A stretch of DNA of 64,000 bases from WJMT01 sp964611275 (GCA_964611275.1 CAZSZS010000040.1:1-64000); one strand, 5' to 3'; shown: positions 43,490 through 52,285, numbered from the stretch's first letter. Made by a program: numbers and translations. Notes: generated by a model from the sequence alone, not told the origin.

Positions 43490-46400
43490 ATGGGAACATT
43501 GAATAAAAACATGAAAGCATGGCTTGAGGAGAAATTCATTCAGAGAGTCAACTTCAACCCGTATGAAAGACTTCTTTACAGCCATGATATTGCGGCCATG
43601 CCTAAACTGGTGAAGCCCCTTATCGGGAATACGGTCCCTGATGCCGTGGTCCAACCGGAAAATGAACAGGAATTATCCGAACTTATCAGATGGGCTGCAG
43701 AGAAGAGAATACCGCTGGTCCCAAGAGGAAAAGGGTCATCCGGATACGGAGGGATCATCCCGACAAAAAAAGGGATCGTCATCGATTTTTACCGGATGAA
43801 GAGGGTCGTGTCAGTGGATGAAAAACAAATGCTGGCAGTAGTGGAACCCGGAATAACCTGGGAACAGCTGGATAGAGAGCTGGCTAAAAAAGGCCTCACC
43901 GTACGTCTTTACCCTACCAGCTACCCTTCTTCGTCCGCCGGGGGATGGCTCGCCCAGGGCGGAGCGGGCATAGGCTCTTTTGAGTACGGATGGTTTTCAG
44001 ACAATGTCAAAAGCGCGAGGATCGTCCTTCCTGATGGGAAGATAAGAGATCTCTCTGGAAAGGAGATGGAGCTTGTGGCTGATGCAGAGGGGACCACAGG
44101 AATTATAAGCCGGCTGACAGTTCATGTGCAGAAACTGGAAAAAAACCATGTAACTGCTTTTGCCTGTCCCGATGCTCATTCCCTTTCCCGGATTTTTCAG
44201 GAAATCATAGACCGGAAACTTCCGGTCTGGTCTGTGGTTTTTATAAATCCACGCATGGCCGAAATGAAAAATCGATCTCCTCTGCTCGAAAAGCATGGTC
44301 ACCCTGTAGAAGAGAGGGTGATACTTCCGGCCGCTTATATCACGACCCTTGCCTTCAGGGAAAAGGATCGTGATGAGATCATGGGAAAACTGGCCGGAAT
44401 CATCAAGAAGTGCGAAGGAGAGATGCTCAGCCAGAGGATCGCCGACCATGAATGGAAAAATCGATTCAAATTGATGATCGTCAAGAGGCTTGGTCCCTCT
44501 CTTGTTCCGGCGGAGGTAGTGGTTCCTTTGGATAAATTAGGTGATGTCATGGAGGAGATCGAGAATAAAGTGAACCAGCCGGTGGTCAAGGAAGGCGTCA
44601 TTATAAAAAAAGGAAGAGACGGAAAAGCCGAGGCTGTCATCCTGGGTTTTATCCCCAGTGACCAGCGGAAATTTTCCTATAATTTTGTTTTCGGGCTAGT
44701 GCTGACTATCATGAAGATCGCTAAAAAATACGGGGGGCGGCCTTATTCGACCGGATTGTATTTTTCCGGAGAGAAAGGCAAGGTTCTTGGGAAGAAGAGA
44801 AGCACAGAGATCGAAAAATATAAGAAAACAGTCGATCCGCATAAAATTTTAAATCCGGATAAGGTCGTGAAAAAGAATGCGGTAAGCAGAGCGTTGAGCT
44901 TTGCCAAACTTTTTGAGCCTTTTGTGAGACCATTCGGCAATACGGTGGTCACCCGAGTAGGAGAGTACTTTGAAAAACCGGTGAGAGGGATTCCGGCCGA
45001 TGTGGCCAGATATGCCTATGGCTGTTCCCAGTGCGGTTACTGTCTGGATGAGTGCGACCAGTTTTTTGGCAGGGGATGGGAGAGCCAGTCGCCACGCGGG
45101 AAATGGTACTGGCTTCGCGAATACATGGAAGGAAAGGTCGAATGGAACCAATTTATGGTCGATACCATGATCGCCTGCACGACTTGTGAGTTCTGTGACA
45201 TTCGCTGTTCCGCATCGCTTCCCATAGAGTCATCCTGGATGAAATTAAGGGGAAAATTGATCCATGAAGACAAAAAGATGACCTTTCCTCCTTTTGAGAT
45301 GATGGCTGCTGCTTCCAGATCTCAAGGAAACATATGGGCAGGGTATCGAAAAGACCGCACAGCCTGGTTTCCAAAAGAATTGAAAGAAAAACACGGGCCT
45401 GGGAAAAAGAGCAAAAATATCTATTTTGCCGGATGCACGGCTTCTTATGTCGAACACGATATCGGAGCGGCTTCTGTGACCCTGCTGGATGCGGCTGGGG
45501 TAGATTTTTCCTATCTCGGGACTAAGGAAAACTGCTGCGGCACTCCCATGCTGGTGGCGGGGAAATGGGATGTGTTCAAAGAGATCATGCGCAGAAACAT
45601 AGAAGCTGTCAAGGAAGCCGGAGCGGATACAGTGATCTCGTCCTGTCCGGCTTGTGACATGATGTGGCGTCACTATTACCCGCAATGGGCGGATAAACTC
45701 AATATGGATTACAACATAAAAGCCAAACACTACAGCGAAGTGATTTCAGAAAAGCTGAAAAAAGGAGAGTTTAAATTCACCCATGCGCTGAAAGGCAAGG
45801 TGACCTGGCATGACTCCTGTCATATCGGACGTGTCTCAGGAGTCTACGAAGAACCCAGGGATATTATTAAGGCCGTTCCGGGAGTTGAGTTTGAGGAGAT
45901 GGCTCACAACAGGGAAGAAGGACACTGCTGCGGAAGCGTATTGACTTTACTAAAAGACCCTCCTATAGCGGCTGACATAGGAAAGTCAAGGATGGAGGAA
46001 GCAAAGGAGATCAATGCAGAGACTGTTCTTGCTCTTTGCCCCTGCTGTGAGTTCCAACTAAGGGTCACAGAGGAAAAAAAGAAACTGGGGCTGGAAGTCA
46101 AAGACTTAGCCACCTTTGCCTGTAAAGCTTTGGGAAAGGAGTTTAAAGATCCGAGCCCCGAAGTGGCCAAGCAGTGGGCTGTTTTTGAAGCCATGATCGA
46201 GCTTATGACACCTGAGGGATTTGCCAGCCTTATGGCTTCCATGTGGCCCGAGCTCTTGGATGCCATGCCCCTGGGAATGGGGAAGATGATGCGGGCTATA
46301 GGGAAGATGGGAGTATTCGGTGGTTTTTTATTGGGTCTGATGAAACCGGTATTTCCTGTGCTGTTCCCAAAACTTCTGCCTGGCATGATGCCAAAAGTCA

Positions 46401-46573
46401 TGCCCAAGATGCTGGAGAAGATAGAAGAAAGGATTCCCATGCCTGATTATATGGCAGAGCAAATGCCGGATATGATGCCCGGAGTCATGGATAATCTGAT
46501 GCCGCATATGCTGCCCGATGTGGTTCCTCTGGTTGTGCCTGAAATGATATCTTATCTTAGAAGCCGGGCTTAG
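43490..46573 (+). CDS. FAD-linked oxidase fused to Fe-S/CCG (HdrD-like) module with a Met/Pro-rich tail
   Basis: A 1027-residue fusion. Residues 1-480 are a GlcD-type FAD-binding oxidase (VVQPENEQELSELIRWAAE, PRGKGSSGYGG, PSSSAGGWLAQGGAGIGSFEYG). Two 4Fe-4S motifs follow: C512-x2-C515-x2-C518-x3-C522 and C563-x2-C566-x2-C569-x3-C573. Two CCG domains (NCCGTPM...CPACDM and HCCGSVL...CPCCEFQL) resemble HdrD/GlpC/LutA electron carriers. The layout suggests oxidation of a 2-hydroxy acid with electrons sent to a quinone or thiol partner; the substrate is not shown. The last 120 residues (908-1027) hold 21 Met and 17 Pro in repeats like PGMMPKVMPKM, which no core domain needs. AGGAGGAT precedes the ATG. 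It overlaps the convergent nifU stop by 4 bases. Confidence 0.88.
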   Translation: MGTLNKNMKAWLEEKFIQRVNFNPYERLLYSHDIAAMPKLVKPLIGNTVPDAVVQPENEQELSELIRWAAEKRIPLVPRGKGSSGYGGIIPTKKGIVIDFYRMKRVVSVDEKQMLAVVEPGITWEQLDRELAKKGLTVRLYPTSYPSSSAGGWLAQGGAGIGSFEYGWFSDNVKSARIVLPDGKIRDLSGKEMELVADAEGTTGIISRLTVHVQKLEKNHVTAFACPDAHSLSRIFQEIIDRKLPVWSVVFINPRMAEMKNRSPLLEKHGHPVEERVILPAAYITTLAFREKDRDEIMGKLAGIIKKCEGEMLSQRIADHEWKNRFKLMIVKRLGPSLVPAEVVVPLDKLGDVMEEIENKVNQPVVKEGVIIKKGRDGKAEAVILGFIPSDQRKFSYNFVFGLVLTIMKIAKKYGGRPYSTGLYFSGEKGKVLGKKRSTEIEKYKKTVDPHKILNPDKVVKKNAVSRALSFAKLFEPFVRPFGNTVVTRVGEYFEKPVRGIPADVARYAYGCSQCGYCLDECDQFFGRGWESQSPRGKWYWLREYMEGKVEWNQFMVDTMIACTTCEFCDIRCSASLPIESSWMKLRGKLIHEDKKMTFPPFEMMAAASRSQGNIWAGYRKDRTAWFPKELKEKHGPGKKSKNIYFAGCTASYVEHDIGAASVTLLDAAGVDFSYLGTKENCCGTPMLVAGKWDVFKEIMRRNIEAVKEAGADTVISSCPACDMMWRHYYPQWADKLNMDYNIKAKHYSEVISEKLKKGEFKFTHALKGKVTWHDSCHIGRVSGVYEEPRDIIKAVPGVEFEEMAHNREEGHCCGSVLTLLKDPPIAADIGKSRMEEAKEINAETVLALCPCCEFQLRVTEEKKKLGLEVKDLATFACKALGKEFKDPSPEVAKQWAVFEAMIELMTPEGFASLMASMWPELLDAMPLGMGKMMRAIGKMGVFGGFLLGLMKPVFPVLFPKLLPGMMPKVMPKMLEKIEERIPMPDYMAEQMPDMMPGVMDNLMPHMLPDVVPLVVPEMISYLRSRA

Positions 46574-47343
46574 ATCACAACCGCATCCACAAACAGTTCA
46601 TAGGTATTGTCTTCGTCAAGGTCGTGGATTTTTACCTTTTCAACTTCATTAAGGCCCATTATCCCGACAAGTTCGGATTCAGAGAGAATTTTAACATTTG
46701 CTTGTTTGAGCTCAGCCTTGAGATCGTCTGCAACATTTTTGGATTTTTTCTGAGTTAAAAAGACAACTCTAGGAGAATACTTGGCTAAGGCTCGGGCCAG
46801 CTCTCCGGATTCTTTTCCTTTATCCTGGATAAGAATCCTTTTTTCCTTTAATAAAGAAGGGTCTTTGATTTTATGATAAACTCCCTTTCCTGAGAAGTCT
46901 TTTTCTCCCGGGATTTTCTTCATGGAAGGGCTTTTGACCTCTTTTTCATTTTCCTTTTTTTCTTTTTGTTTTTCTTTGTAATTTTTTATGGCTGTTTTAA
47001 GGGCATCGGCAGCCAGATTTGAACAGTGCATTTTTACCGGAGGAAGCCCGTCCAGTTCATCCGCCACATCCTGTCGGGTTATTTTAAGGGCTTCATCCAG
47101 AGTCTTCCCTTTAGCTAATTCTGTCACCATAGAGGCGGTGGCCACAGCTGAACCGCAGCCGAATGTTTTGAATTTAATATCTTGGATCCGGTTGTTTTTG
47201 ACTTTCAATGTGAATTCCATAAGGTCCCCGCACACAGGATTTCCGACCGTGCCTTTGGCTATATCTTTCCCTGTTAAAGTGCCCACGTTCCTGGGATTGC
47301 GGAAATGGTCCAAAACTTTTTTAGAATATGATGTTGATTTCAT
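46570..47343 (-). CDS. nifU: NifU/IscU-type Fe-S scaffold with an extra C-terminal domain
   Basis: A 257-residue protein. Residues 1-125 are an IscU-type scaffold with the three Cys that hold a cluster (Cys38 in NPVCGD, Cys63 in TFGCGSA, Cys107 in MHCSNLA) and Asp40. A Lys/Glu-rich linker follows. Residues about 155-257 resemble the NADPH-binding half of thioredoxin reductase (ALAKYSPRVVFLTQ, then ANVKILSESELVGIMGLNEVEKVKI and ELFVDAVV) but lack the GxGxxA dinucleotide loop. This last match is by eye only and not certain. It is the last gene of the tusA-dsrE-iscS-nifU operon, 27 bases after the desulfurase gene. Confidence 0.82.
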   Translation of the reverse strand: MKSTSYSKKVLDHFRNPRNVGTLTGKDIAKGTVGNPVCGDLMEFTLKVKNNRIQDIKFKTFGCGSAVATASMVTELAKGKTLDEALKITRQDVADELDGLPPVKMHCSNLAADALKTAIKNYKEKQKEKKENEKEVKSPSMKKIPGEKDFSGKGVYHKIKDPSLLKEKRILIQDKGKESGELARALAKYSPRVVFLTQKKSKNVADDLKAELKQANVKILSESELVGIMGLNEVEKVKIHDLDEDNTYELFVDAVVI

Positions 47344-47370
47344 TTTTATCCTCCTCTCTTTTTTTCCTGG

Positions 47371-48522
47371 TTAATAGATCGGGGAAAGCTTTCTTAATCT
47401 GTCAACGACTTCAGGCAGAGCCTTTATGACAGAATCAATATCGCTTTCCTTTGTAAACCTGCCTGTGGTGAGTTCCAATGAGCCGTGTGCTTCTTCGTGA
47501 AGCAAACCCATGGCGATCAGTGTATGAGAGGGCTCCAGTGTTTTTGAGGAGCAGGCTGAACCTGTTGAAACAGCTATCCCCTTGTCATTCAGTGACAGAA
47601 GCAGTGATTCGCCTTCGATCCCGTCGAAACGAAAATGAGCGTTGTTGGGCAGCCTGTTTTCAGGGTGCCCGTTAAGATAGGACCTTGGAATACTTTCTAA
47701 GATCTCTTTGATCAGCCTGTCTCTGAAAGACTGTAATTTATGGGCTTCCTCTTTTCTTTCCTGCATCACGATCTCTGACGCACGGGCCATTCCTGCGATG
47801 GCCGGCAGGTTTTCCGTGCCGGAGCGGATTCCGTTTTCCTGTCCTCCGCCAATGATCTGCGGCATCAACTTGATTCCTTTTCTTACATAGAGAACTCCCA
47901 ATCCTTTGGGTCCGTAAATATCATTCGATGATAGGGTCATCAGGTCTATGAAATCTTTTTGGACATCTAGGGCAAGGAGCCCTTCGGCTGCCACAGCATC
48001 GGTATGAAAAGCGATGTCTCTTTCTCTGCACAAGCGGCCTATTTCCTTTATGGGCTGGATCGTACCGACTTCATTGCTGGCATAGCCTATGGAAACAAGA
48101 AGGGAGTCATCTGTGAGCCGCTCAATTATTTTATCCGGATGCACTCTTCCGTAGTGGTCTACAGGGACCTTTGACACTTTAAATCCGGATTTCATGAGAA
48201 ACTTAGCTGTGTTGTGTATGGATATATGCTCTGTTTCTGAGAGGATGATGTGCTTTCCCTTACCTTTGTTTTTGAGCGCATAGCCAATAAGCGCCAGGTT
48301 ATTGGACTCGGTGGCACCTGATGTGAATATGATTTCGTCAGGTTCGGCTTGAATGAAGCCTGCGATTGTGGAACGGCTTTTATCAAGAGCTTCTGTGGCT
48401 TGGTCTCCTATGGAATGCAGCGACGATGGATTTCCGAATGTTTCATTGAAATAGGGATCCATGGCTTTAACGACCCTTGGGTCTACAGGTTTTGAGGATT
48501 GGTAGTCAAGGTAGACATTCAT
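47371..48522 (-). CDS. iscS: Cysteine desulfurase homolog lacking the PLP-binding lysine
   Basis: A 383-residue NifS/IscS-family aminotransferase fold. Family blocks are present: YLDYQSSKPVDPRV, FTSGATESNNLAL, TEHISIHN, HTDAVAAEG, and the sulfur-accepting Cys324 in STGSACSS. The PLP-anchoring SxHK motif, however, reads LSSNDIYGPKG: His is Asn200 (AAT) and Lys is Asp201 (GAT, at 47920-47922). The IscS of Archaeoglobus fulgidus is known to have Asp at this position and to lack normal desulfurase activity. Whether this enzyme is inactive, uses another base, or only carries sulfur is open. It follows dsrE by 15 bases and precedes nifU in the same operon, with tusA first. Confidence 0.88.
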   Translation of the reverse strand: MNVYLDYQSSKPVDPRVVKAMDPYFNETFGNPSSLHSIGDQATEALDKSRSTIAGFIQAEPDEIIFTSGATESNNLALIGYALKNKGKGKHIILSETEHISIHNTAKFLMKSGFKVSKVPVDHYGRVHPDKIIERLTDDSLLVSIGYASNEVGTIQPIKEIGRLCRERDIAFHTDAVAAEGLLALDVQKDFIDLMTLSSNDIYGPKGLGVLYVRKGIKLMPQIIGGGQENGIRSGTENLPAIAGMARASEIVMQERKEEAHKLQSFRDRLIKEILESIPRSYLNGHPENRLPNNAHFRFDGIEGESLLLSLNDKGIAVSTGSACSSKTLEPSHTLIAMGLLHEEAHGSLELTTGRFTKESDIDSVIKALPEVVDRLRKLSPIY

Positions 48523-48537
48523 TTGTTTCTCCTTTTT

Positions 48538-48897
48538 TTAAAACCACATGGTTGTGTCAGATTCAAGAGCCAGGTCATTCAATGTGCCGGCTCCCACGAT
48601 CTTCAAACCCGGGATAAGGTTGGCCTTTTCCATGCCCAGCATTTGTTTGGAGGCTTCGCAAACGTATATTTCTATGCCCATATCAAGCGTATTTTTAATG
48701 ACTTCTGATAAAGCAGGAAAGGAACCGGCTTTAATTTTCTCAGCAGCTCCAGGCTTTAAAACTCTCAGTCCCTGGCCCAGATAATAAATCTTAGCATCAA
48801 TATCCATGGCCTTTGCGGTCTGGGCTAGGACAAGTGGGGAGTACTGCCTTTCCGGGTGATCACTTGTTTGAACATAAAGGATTGAATCTTTTTTCAT
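48538..48897 (-). CDS. DsrE/DsrF-like sulfur-relay protein
   Basis: A 119-residue DsrE-family protein. The strand-helix pattern SILYVQTSDHPERQYSPLVLAQTAKAMDIDAKIYYLGQGLRVL and the Cys80 in IEIYVCEASKQMLG are consistent with a carrier of persulfide sulfur; members of this family pass sulfur to or from TusA. It sits between tusA and iscS, 9 and 15 bases from its neighbours, so the operon is a sulfur-trafficking unit. Direct partner contacts are not shown. Confidence 0.82.
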   Translation of the reverse strand: MKKDSILYVQTSDHPERQYSPLVLAQTAKAMDIDAKIYYLGQGLRVLKPGAAEKIKAGSFPALSEVIKNTLDMGIEIYVCEASKQMLGMEKANLIPGLKIVGAGTLNDLALESDTTMWF

Positions 48898-48906
48898 TCT
48901 TGCCTC

Positions 48907-49149
48907 CTATTTTATTTTTTTTATCAAGAACCGCATGGATTCATCTCTTTTTTCGAATGAGATGATCTCATGGCCTGTTCTTTTTGCAAACCTCTTTATA
49001 TCTTCCTCAGCAGCCGGGTCATCTGCCAGAACTTCCAGGATTTCTCCTTTTTCGATGCTGTCTATGCTTTCTCTTGTCTGGAACAAAGGTTCAGGACAAA
49101 AAAGTCCGATACAATCAAGGGTTTTTTGGGGTTTATTTTTTGATGACAT
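48907..49149 (-). CDS. tusA: TusA-type sulfur carrier protein
   Basis: An 80-residue TusA-family protein. The active Cys18 is in the CPEP motif (LDCIGLFCPEPLFQTRESI). An additional Cys13 lies in the same loop, which is not usual in E. coli TusA. TusA carries sulfur from a desulfurase to targets such as tRNA thiolation or sulfur oxidation pathways. AGGAGGGTG precedes the ATG. It is the first gene of the tusA-dsrE-iscS-nifU operon, which has a good promoter and a dyad in its leader. Confidence 0.9.
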   Translation of the reverse strand: MSSKNKPQKTLDCIGLFCPEPLFQTRESIDSIEKGEILEVLADDPAAEEDIKRFAKRTGHEIISFEKRDESMRFLIKKIK

Positions 49150-49174
49150 CGCTTCACCCTCCTATGAGTTATAA

Positions 49175-49195
49175 ATCCTATAGAAATTGTAGGAT
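49175..49195. promoter_or_regulatory. Dyad in the tusA leader, possible operator
   Basis: ATCCTA (49175-49180) and TAGGAT (49190-49195) form an inverted repeat with a 9-base centre between the tusA -10 box and its ribosome site. It could be an operator or an mRNA hairpin. It does not match the IscR type 1 consensus. Confidence 0.35.
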
Positions 49196-49201
49196 ATGTA
49201 T

Positions 49202-49230
49202 AATATAAGGCTTTTATCCCCCTTTGTCAA
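49202..49230 (-). promoter_or_regulatory. Promoter of the tusA-dsrE-iscS-nifU operon
   Basis: Reading the minus strand, TTGACA (49230-49225) and TATATT (49207-49202) are 17 bp apart. Confidence 0.6.
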
Positions 49231-49301
49231 CCTCATATTTTCTTATTTTTTTTATATTCCAGTCAACCTTTTTGTCGGGTTTTACGTCTTATATACAGAA
49301 G

Positions 49302-49316
49302 TTCGAAATTTTCGAA
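49302..49316. promoter_or_regulatory. Palindrome upstream of padR, candidate PadR operator
   Basis: TTCGAAA-T-TTTCGAA is a perfect 15-bp palindrome 61 bases before the padR start. The GAAATTTTC core recurs at about 49341. PadR proteins bind their own promoters in known cases. Confidence 0.4.
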
Positions 49317-49376
49317 GTGCTCATTGGGCATGAAAAAAATGAAATTTTCAAAAGAGTCAATAATAAGGAGCCAAGC

Positions 49377-49706
49377 ATGAAAACCTTTACCAAAAAAGAA
49401 GAGCAGATCCTCCTGGCAATTTACCATCTCAAAGATAAAGCCTATCTGATCCCTATTCGGGAAATGATAAAGAAATTTACGGGAAAATACTATTCTGTGG
49501 GCACCATCTATGCCCCTCTGAACCGTCTCCATAGCTGTGGTTATTTGAAGACGTATGTGGAAAAGCCCGAATCCTCCTCCGGAGGCAAACCTATCAAATA
49601 TTACTGCCTGACCAAAGACGGATTGGAAGCCCTGGAATCTCTTAAAAGACAGAATGAGTTGATGTGGGAAGGCTTTAAGGTGCCTGCTTTTGGCGACAAG
49701 AATTAA
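49377..49706 (+). CDS. PadR-family transcriptional regulator
   Basis: A 109-residue PadR-type winged-helix regulator: TKKEEQILLAIYHLKDKAYLIPIREMI, then YSVGTIYAPLNRLHSCGYL with the recognition helix and wing, then KPIKYYCLTKDGLEALES. The C-terminal dimer helix is short, as in subfamily 2. I chose ATG 49377, with AAGGAG 7 bases upstream, over a longer frame starting at 49224, whose extra residues look non-coding. It is followed 2 bases later by the FtsX-type permease gene. PadR next to such permeases is a common pair, suggesting local control of the transporter. Confidence 0.88.
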   Translation: MKTFTKKEEQILLAIYHLKDKAYLIPIREMIKKFTGKYYSVGTIYAPLNRLHSCGYLKTYVEKPESSSGGKPIKYYCLTKDGLEALESLKRQNELMWEGFKVPAFGDKN

Positions 49707-49708
49707 TC

Positions 49709-52285
49709 ATGAAAAAAGCAAAACCCCGTATACCTGGATTGGCCTTTGGATTCCTTAAGCGAATTCTTCCAAAAGAGGACTCTGTATATTTGAGTGAAAA
49801 TTTCAAGGAACTGTACGAGTACAGAGTGAAAACAGGGGGCCGGTTCAAAGCGGGGATATGGTTCTGGGGAGAAATTTTAAAATCCCTGCCTGGATTTTTA
49901 TATTCAGCACTTTACTGGAGGTATATGATGTTTAAAAATTACTTTGTCGTTTCAATAAGAAATATCCGCAAACACACACTTCACTCCATCATTAATATTG
50001 CAGGAATGTCTTTGGGCCTTTTTGTCTGTCTGCTCATTTTTCTCTGGGTTCAGAATGAAATAGGGTTTGACAGGTTTCATACACAAAGAGACGACATTGC
50101 CCAGGTCTATTCCGAAACCCTGTATTCAAATGGAAGCACTCAGGTTTTCATGGGCTCTTACTATCCTTTGGCGAAGATTTTGAAACAAGAATGCCCTGAG
50201 GTCAGGGAGGCGGTCCGGTATGAAACCGCAAACGGCATTTCCTTGAGATATAAAGATAAGCAATTCACCAATGATACCGTCGGCCTGGCTGATCCCGCCT
50301 TTTTTGATATCTTTTCCTTCTCTTTTATCAAAGGCGATCCTGAGCTGGCCCTGCAAAACAATTATTCCGTTATTCTAACGGAAAAAATGGCCAGAAAATA
50401 TTTCGGAAATGATGAGCCTATTGGAAAAACACTCACTTTGAACAACGAAGTGGATATCCAGGTCACAGGTGTCATCGAAGATGTTCCATCGCAGTCTTCA
50501 CTCCAGTTTAACTGTGTCGCTCCTTATGTTCTCAAGTATGCTCCGGATTTTAAAGAGCCTGAACACTGGGGAGGAAATCCTCTTGCAACTTACGTCCTGC
50601 TGCAAAAAAACAGTGATCCTTCTCAACTGGAACAAAAAATCACATCCATTGTGGACAAACACGCTCAGTGGGAAACTGCAGAGGTCTCTTTTTATTTGCA
50701 TCCCCTGAAAAAAATGCACCTCTATTCTCCCCAGGGAGGCGGTTTGATCCAGTCCCTGTTGATTTTTTCCGCCATTGCCCTCTTTGTTCTCTTTATTGCC
50801 ATCATCAACTTTGTGAATCTGAGCACAGCTAAAGCAGCCACCCGGGCCAAGGAAGTGGGAGTCCGCAAAGTAGTAGGGGCCAGGAAGAGAGAACTTATCC
50901 AGCAGTTCATGGGCGAATCCCTGATGATCTCTCTCATCACACTGATCATTGCCGTCTTACTTCTGGCCGTCTTTCTCCCCTCTTTTAACCAGTTTGCGGG
51001 AAAACAATTTTCGCTTCATCTTCTGCTCAAACCCGAAGTGGCTCTTGGGTTTTTAGGCATGGCCCTGATTACAGGATTTCTTGCCGGAGTGTATCCGGCT
51101 CTTTACCTCTCCAATATCCAACCCAGAAGTATCATGAAAGGTCTTGCTGGAGTACGGAATAAAGGTTCTTTACGCAAAATTCTGGTCGTGTCCCAGTTTT
51201 CTCTTTCCATTATCATGATCATCAGTACAGTTGTGGTCTTCAGACAATTAAACTATATGATGAGCACAGACCTGGGTTTTGACAGAGAAAATCTGATCGT
51301 TCTCCCGATGAGCCAGAGAATCCAGGAGGGATTCGAACCTCTGCGGAACGAATTATTGAGCGATCCTCAGGTCGAAAGCGTGACAAAAAGCCTTCAGGGC
51401 CCATGGCATATCGGATCCACTGTACGTGCAGTGGACTGGGATGGAAAGCCTGCGGATGAGACGATCTATATGCATTGGGATTATGTGGGATACGATTATT
51501 TTTCAACCTTAAAAATGGATATCATTGAAGGCCGGGCTTTTTCCAGAGAATTTCCTACAGACCTCAAAGAGGCATACATCGTAAATGAGGAAGCCGTGAA
51601 ACTCATGGGAATGGAATCTCCGGTCGGAAAGCGGCTTTCGGTTTTTCAGAATCAAGGTCAGATCATCGGCGTGGTGAAAAATTTCCACTTCCAGCCCCTT
51701 TATCATGAAATAAAACCATTTGTCTTTATGCTGAGGCCTGATTCCAGTTCCCTGGCTTTTATGCGGATAAGACCGGAAAACGTATCCGGAACTCTGGAGA
51801 ACATTCGGACCATTCTGGCCAAACACAATCCCGGATCAAAAGGAGATTTGCTTTTCTTTAATGATATTCTCTCCCGGTATATCTACACTGCAGAGGAGCA
51901 AACAGGAAAAATTGCCGGGTACTTCACTCTTCTTGCCGTGCTTATATCCTGCATAGGGCTTTTTGGCCTGGCTGCTTTTATGGCCGAACAGCGCACCAAA
52001 GAGATCGGCGTTCGAAAAATTGTGGGCGCTTCCATGAAGAATGTGGTGTTTATGCTGACCAAAGACTTCACCAAATGGATTTTGCTGTCCAATATTATCT
52101 CCTGGCCCGTGGCTTATCTTATCATGAAAAACATTCTTGAAAAGTACTCTTACAGAACACACATCGGGCCGGAGCTGTTTATTTTGTCAGGTCTTGCCGC
52201 TTTTATCGTAGCTTTACTGACCGTCAGCTTTCTGGCTTTTAAAGCAGCACGTGCCAATCCTGCTGACTCTCTCCGGTATGAATAA
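49709..52285 (+). CDS. FtsX/MacB-type ABC transporter permease with prefix domain
   Basis: An 858-residue permease. Residues 1-70 form the permease prefix segment (LKRILPKEDSVYLSENFKELYEYRV) seen in PadR-linked permeases. Two MacB_PCD/FtsX modules follow, each with a first helix near NIRKHTLHSIINIAGMSLGLFVCLL and near GSLRKILVVSQFSLSIIMIIS, periplasmic domains, and FtsX helical bundles (about 345-460 and 735-855; VGVRKVVGARKRELIQQF and IGVRKIVGASMKNVVFML). No ATPase gene is adjacent, so the ATP-binding partner must be encoded elsewhere. Function may be in lipoprotein or peptide export or in signalling; the sequence does not decide. Confidence 0.9.
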   Translation: MKKAKPRIPGLAFGFLKRILPKEDSVYLSENFKELYEYRVKTGGRFKAGIWFWGEILKSLPGFLYSALYWRYMMFKNYFVVSIRNIRKHTLHSIINIAGMSLGLFVCLLIFLWVQNEIGFDRFHTQRDDIAQVYSETLYSNGSTQVFMGSYYPLAKILKQECPEVREAVRYETANGISLRYKDKQFTNDTVGLADPAFFDIFSFSFIKGDPELALQNNYSVILTEKMARKYFGNDEPIGKTLTLNNEVDIQVTGVIEDVPSQSSLQFNCVAPYVLKYAPDFKEPEHWGGNPLATYVLLQKNSDPSQLEQKITSIVDKHAQWETAEVSFYLHPLKKMHLYSPQGGGLIQSLLIFSAIALFVLFIAIINFVNLSTAKAATRAKEVGVRKVVGARKRELIQQFMGESLMISLITLIIAVLLLAVFLPSFNQFAGKQFSLHLLLKPEVALGFLGMALITGFLAGVYPALYLSNIQPRSIMKGLAGVRNKGSLRKILVVSQFSLSIIMIISTVVVFRQLNYMMSTDLGFDRENLIVLPMSQRIQEGFEPLRNELLSDPQVESVTKSLQGPWHIGSTVRAVDWDGKPADETIYMHWDYVGYDYFSTLKMDIIEGRAFSREFPTDLKEAYIVNEEAVKLMGMESPVGKRLSVFQNQGQIIGVVKNFHFQPLYHEIKPFVFMLRPDSSSLAFMRIRPENVSGTLENIRTILAKHNPGSKGDLLFFNDILSRYIYTAEEQTGKIAGYFTLLAVLISCIGLFGLAAFMAEQRTKEIGVRKIVGASMKNVVFMLTKDFTKWILLSNIISWPVAYLIMKNILEKYSYRTHIGPELFILSGLAAFIVALLTVSFLAFKAARANPADSLRYE

